The position numbers were made by a program, and so were the translations under genes. Below, piece after piece: positions 63,500 to 64,000 of a stretch of DNA of 64,000 nucleotides. Source of the DNA: Cryobacterium tagatosivorans (lineage in GTDB: Bacteria; Actinomycetota; Actinomycetes; Actinomycetales; Microbacteriaceae); assembly GCF_004402215.1 (NCBI RefSeq), contig NZ_SOEZ01000078.1:1-64000 (forward strand), written 5' to 3'. Each line of letters starts with the position of its first letter. Position 1 is the stretch's first letter. The notes beneath the pieces are model-generated. The model saw only the letters and a list, made by a program, of their open reading frames with translations, was not told where the DNA came from and searched no databases.

Positions 63500-64000
63500 G
63501 TGATTGCGGTCAAGGTCGACGGTCTTCGAAAGCGGTACGGCGGGGTCACGGTGCTCGATGACCTGTCGTTCACCATCGAGCAGGGTGAGATCTTCGCGCT
63601 GCTCGGCCCGAACGGCGCCGGGAAGACGACGGCCGTCGAAATCCTGGAAGGGCACCGGCGTCCGGACGGCGGCACCGTGGAGGTGCTGGGCTTCGATCCC
63701 CAGACCGGCGGGCGAGAGTTCCGGGAACGCATCGGGATCGTGCTGCAGGAGGCGGGGTTCGACGAGGACTTCACCGTGCGGGAGCTCGTGAGCCTGTATC
63801 GCGGAATGTACCCCCGGCGCCTCGGCGTCGAGGCCGTGATCGGCCAGGTCGGCCTGTCCGACAAGAAGAACGCCCGCGTCAAGACGCTCTCCGGCGGGCA
63901 GCGCCGGCGCCTGGACCTGGCCCTCGGGCTCGTGGGCGACCCGGAGCTATTGTTCCTGGACGAACCGACGACCGGCTTCGACCCCTCCGCACGCCGGCGG
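63500..64000 (+). CDS. ABC exporter ATP-binding protein (3' end outside window)
   Basis: 167 residues are visible from GTG 63500, with AGGGGAG seven bases upstream. Walker A is GPNGAGKTT (~39-47), the signature is LSGGQRRRLDLA (~132), and Walker B is LLFLDEPTTGFD (~152). It resembles DrrA/CcmA-type ATPases of ABC-2 exporters used for drugs, lipids or polymers. The permease partner would lie beyond the window. Confidence 0.9.
   Translation, partial: MIAVKVDGLRKRYGGVTVLDDLSFTIEQGEIFALLGPNGAGKTTAVEILEGHRRPDGGTVEVLGFDPQTGGREFRERIGIVLQEAGFDEDFTVRELVSLYRGMYPRRLGVEAVIGQVGLSDKKNARVKTLSGGQRRRLDLALGLVGDPELLFLDEPTTGFDPSARRR

Noticed and set aside
1-64000. CRISPR arrays, insertion sequences, prophage, rRNA genes
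   Set aside because: I saw no regularly spaced direct repeats, transposase or integrase motifs, phage structural genes or rRNA-like sequence while reading; this was by eye, not by search.

Overview
The window is GC-rich DNA from an actinobacterium, most likely a member of the Microbacteriaceae or a close relative. This is inferred from the very high GC content, GTG/TTG starts, mycothiol-type genes (an MshA-like glycosyltransferase, LmbE deacetylases, a DinB/MDMPI-fold protein), a DUF222/HNH remnant, a perfect HspR-type (HAIR) operator, and an LAXTG sortase substrate. I see no rRNA, tRNA, CRISPR array, insertion sequence or prophage. The region looks like chromosomal core and semi-core genes.

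Layout. 0-5 kb: the tail of a secreted lytic-transglycosylase-like protein, a sugar uptake unit (binding lipoprotein plus an unusual one-chain ATPase-permease fusion) and an SDR oxidoreductase. 5-6 kb: a decayed DUF222/HNH gene. 6-14 kb: a complete high-affinity potassium operon (a 31-aa membrane ORF, kdpF, A, B, C, D, E) on the minus strand, divergent from a P-type cation ATPase (14-16.7 kb). 16.7-31 kb: mixed housekeeping genes: DUF839 secreted protein, MFS exporter, DUF4383 protein, MshA-like and LmbE genes, a HelD/HelR-type RNA polymerase-associated helicase, acyl-CoA synthetase, DadA-like oxidase, serine hydrolase and PfkB kinase. 31-34 kb: a ClpC-type unfoldase behind a perfect HAIR operator.

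33.9-36.4 kb: the most intriguing locus. Two paralogous small Cys-rich proteins (55 and 38 aa) each sit 33-35 bases after the same palindrome-promoter element (ATACCCC-2 nt-GGGGTAT running into TATAGT). Between them lie a sortase and its LAXTG substrate with Cys-Gly repeats. 36.4-39.4 kb: a DUF2202 ferritin-like exported protein divergent from a two-component system. 39.9-44 kb: a GntR regulator divergent from a thiol-redox operon (DsbA-like, CcdA, DsrE-like), followed by a rare LmbE-OsmC fusion.

44.5-48 kb: a pyruvate/acetoin-type 2-oxoacid dehydrogenase operon (E1 alpha, E1 beta, E2) ending in a 48-aa zinc-ribbon ORF. 48-50 kb: a PhnA-type protein and a stand-alone LigD polymerase. 49.6-57.6 kb: etfB-etfA-cytochrome b on the minus strand and a five-gene valine/branched acyl-CoA catabolism operon on the plus strand; together they make a route from acyl-CoA dehydrogenases through ETF, possibly to the membrane cytochrome. 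57.6-64 kb: TetR and MDMPI-fold genes, a large PAS-GGDEF-EAL protein ending in a perfect 23-bp inverted repeat, an ATP-dependent DNA ligase and the start of an ABC exporter ATPase.
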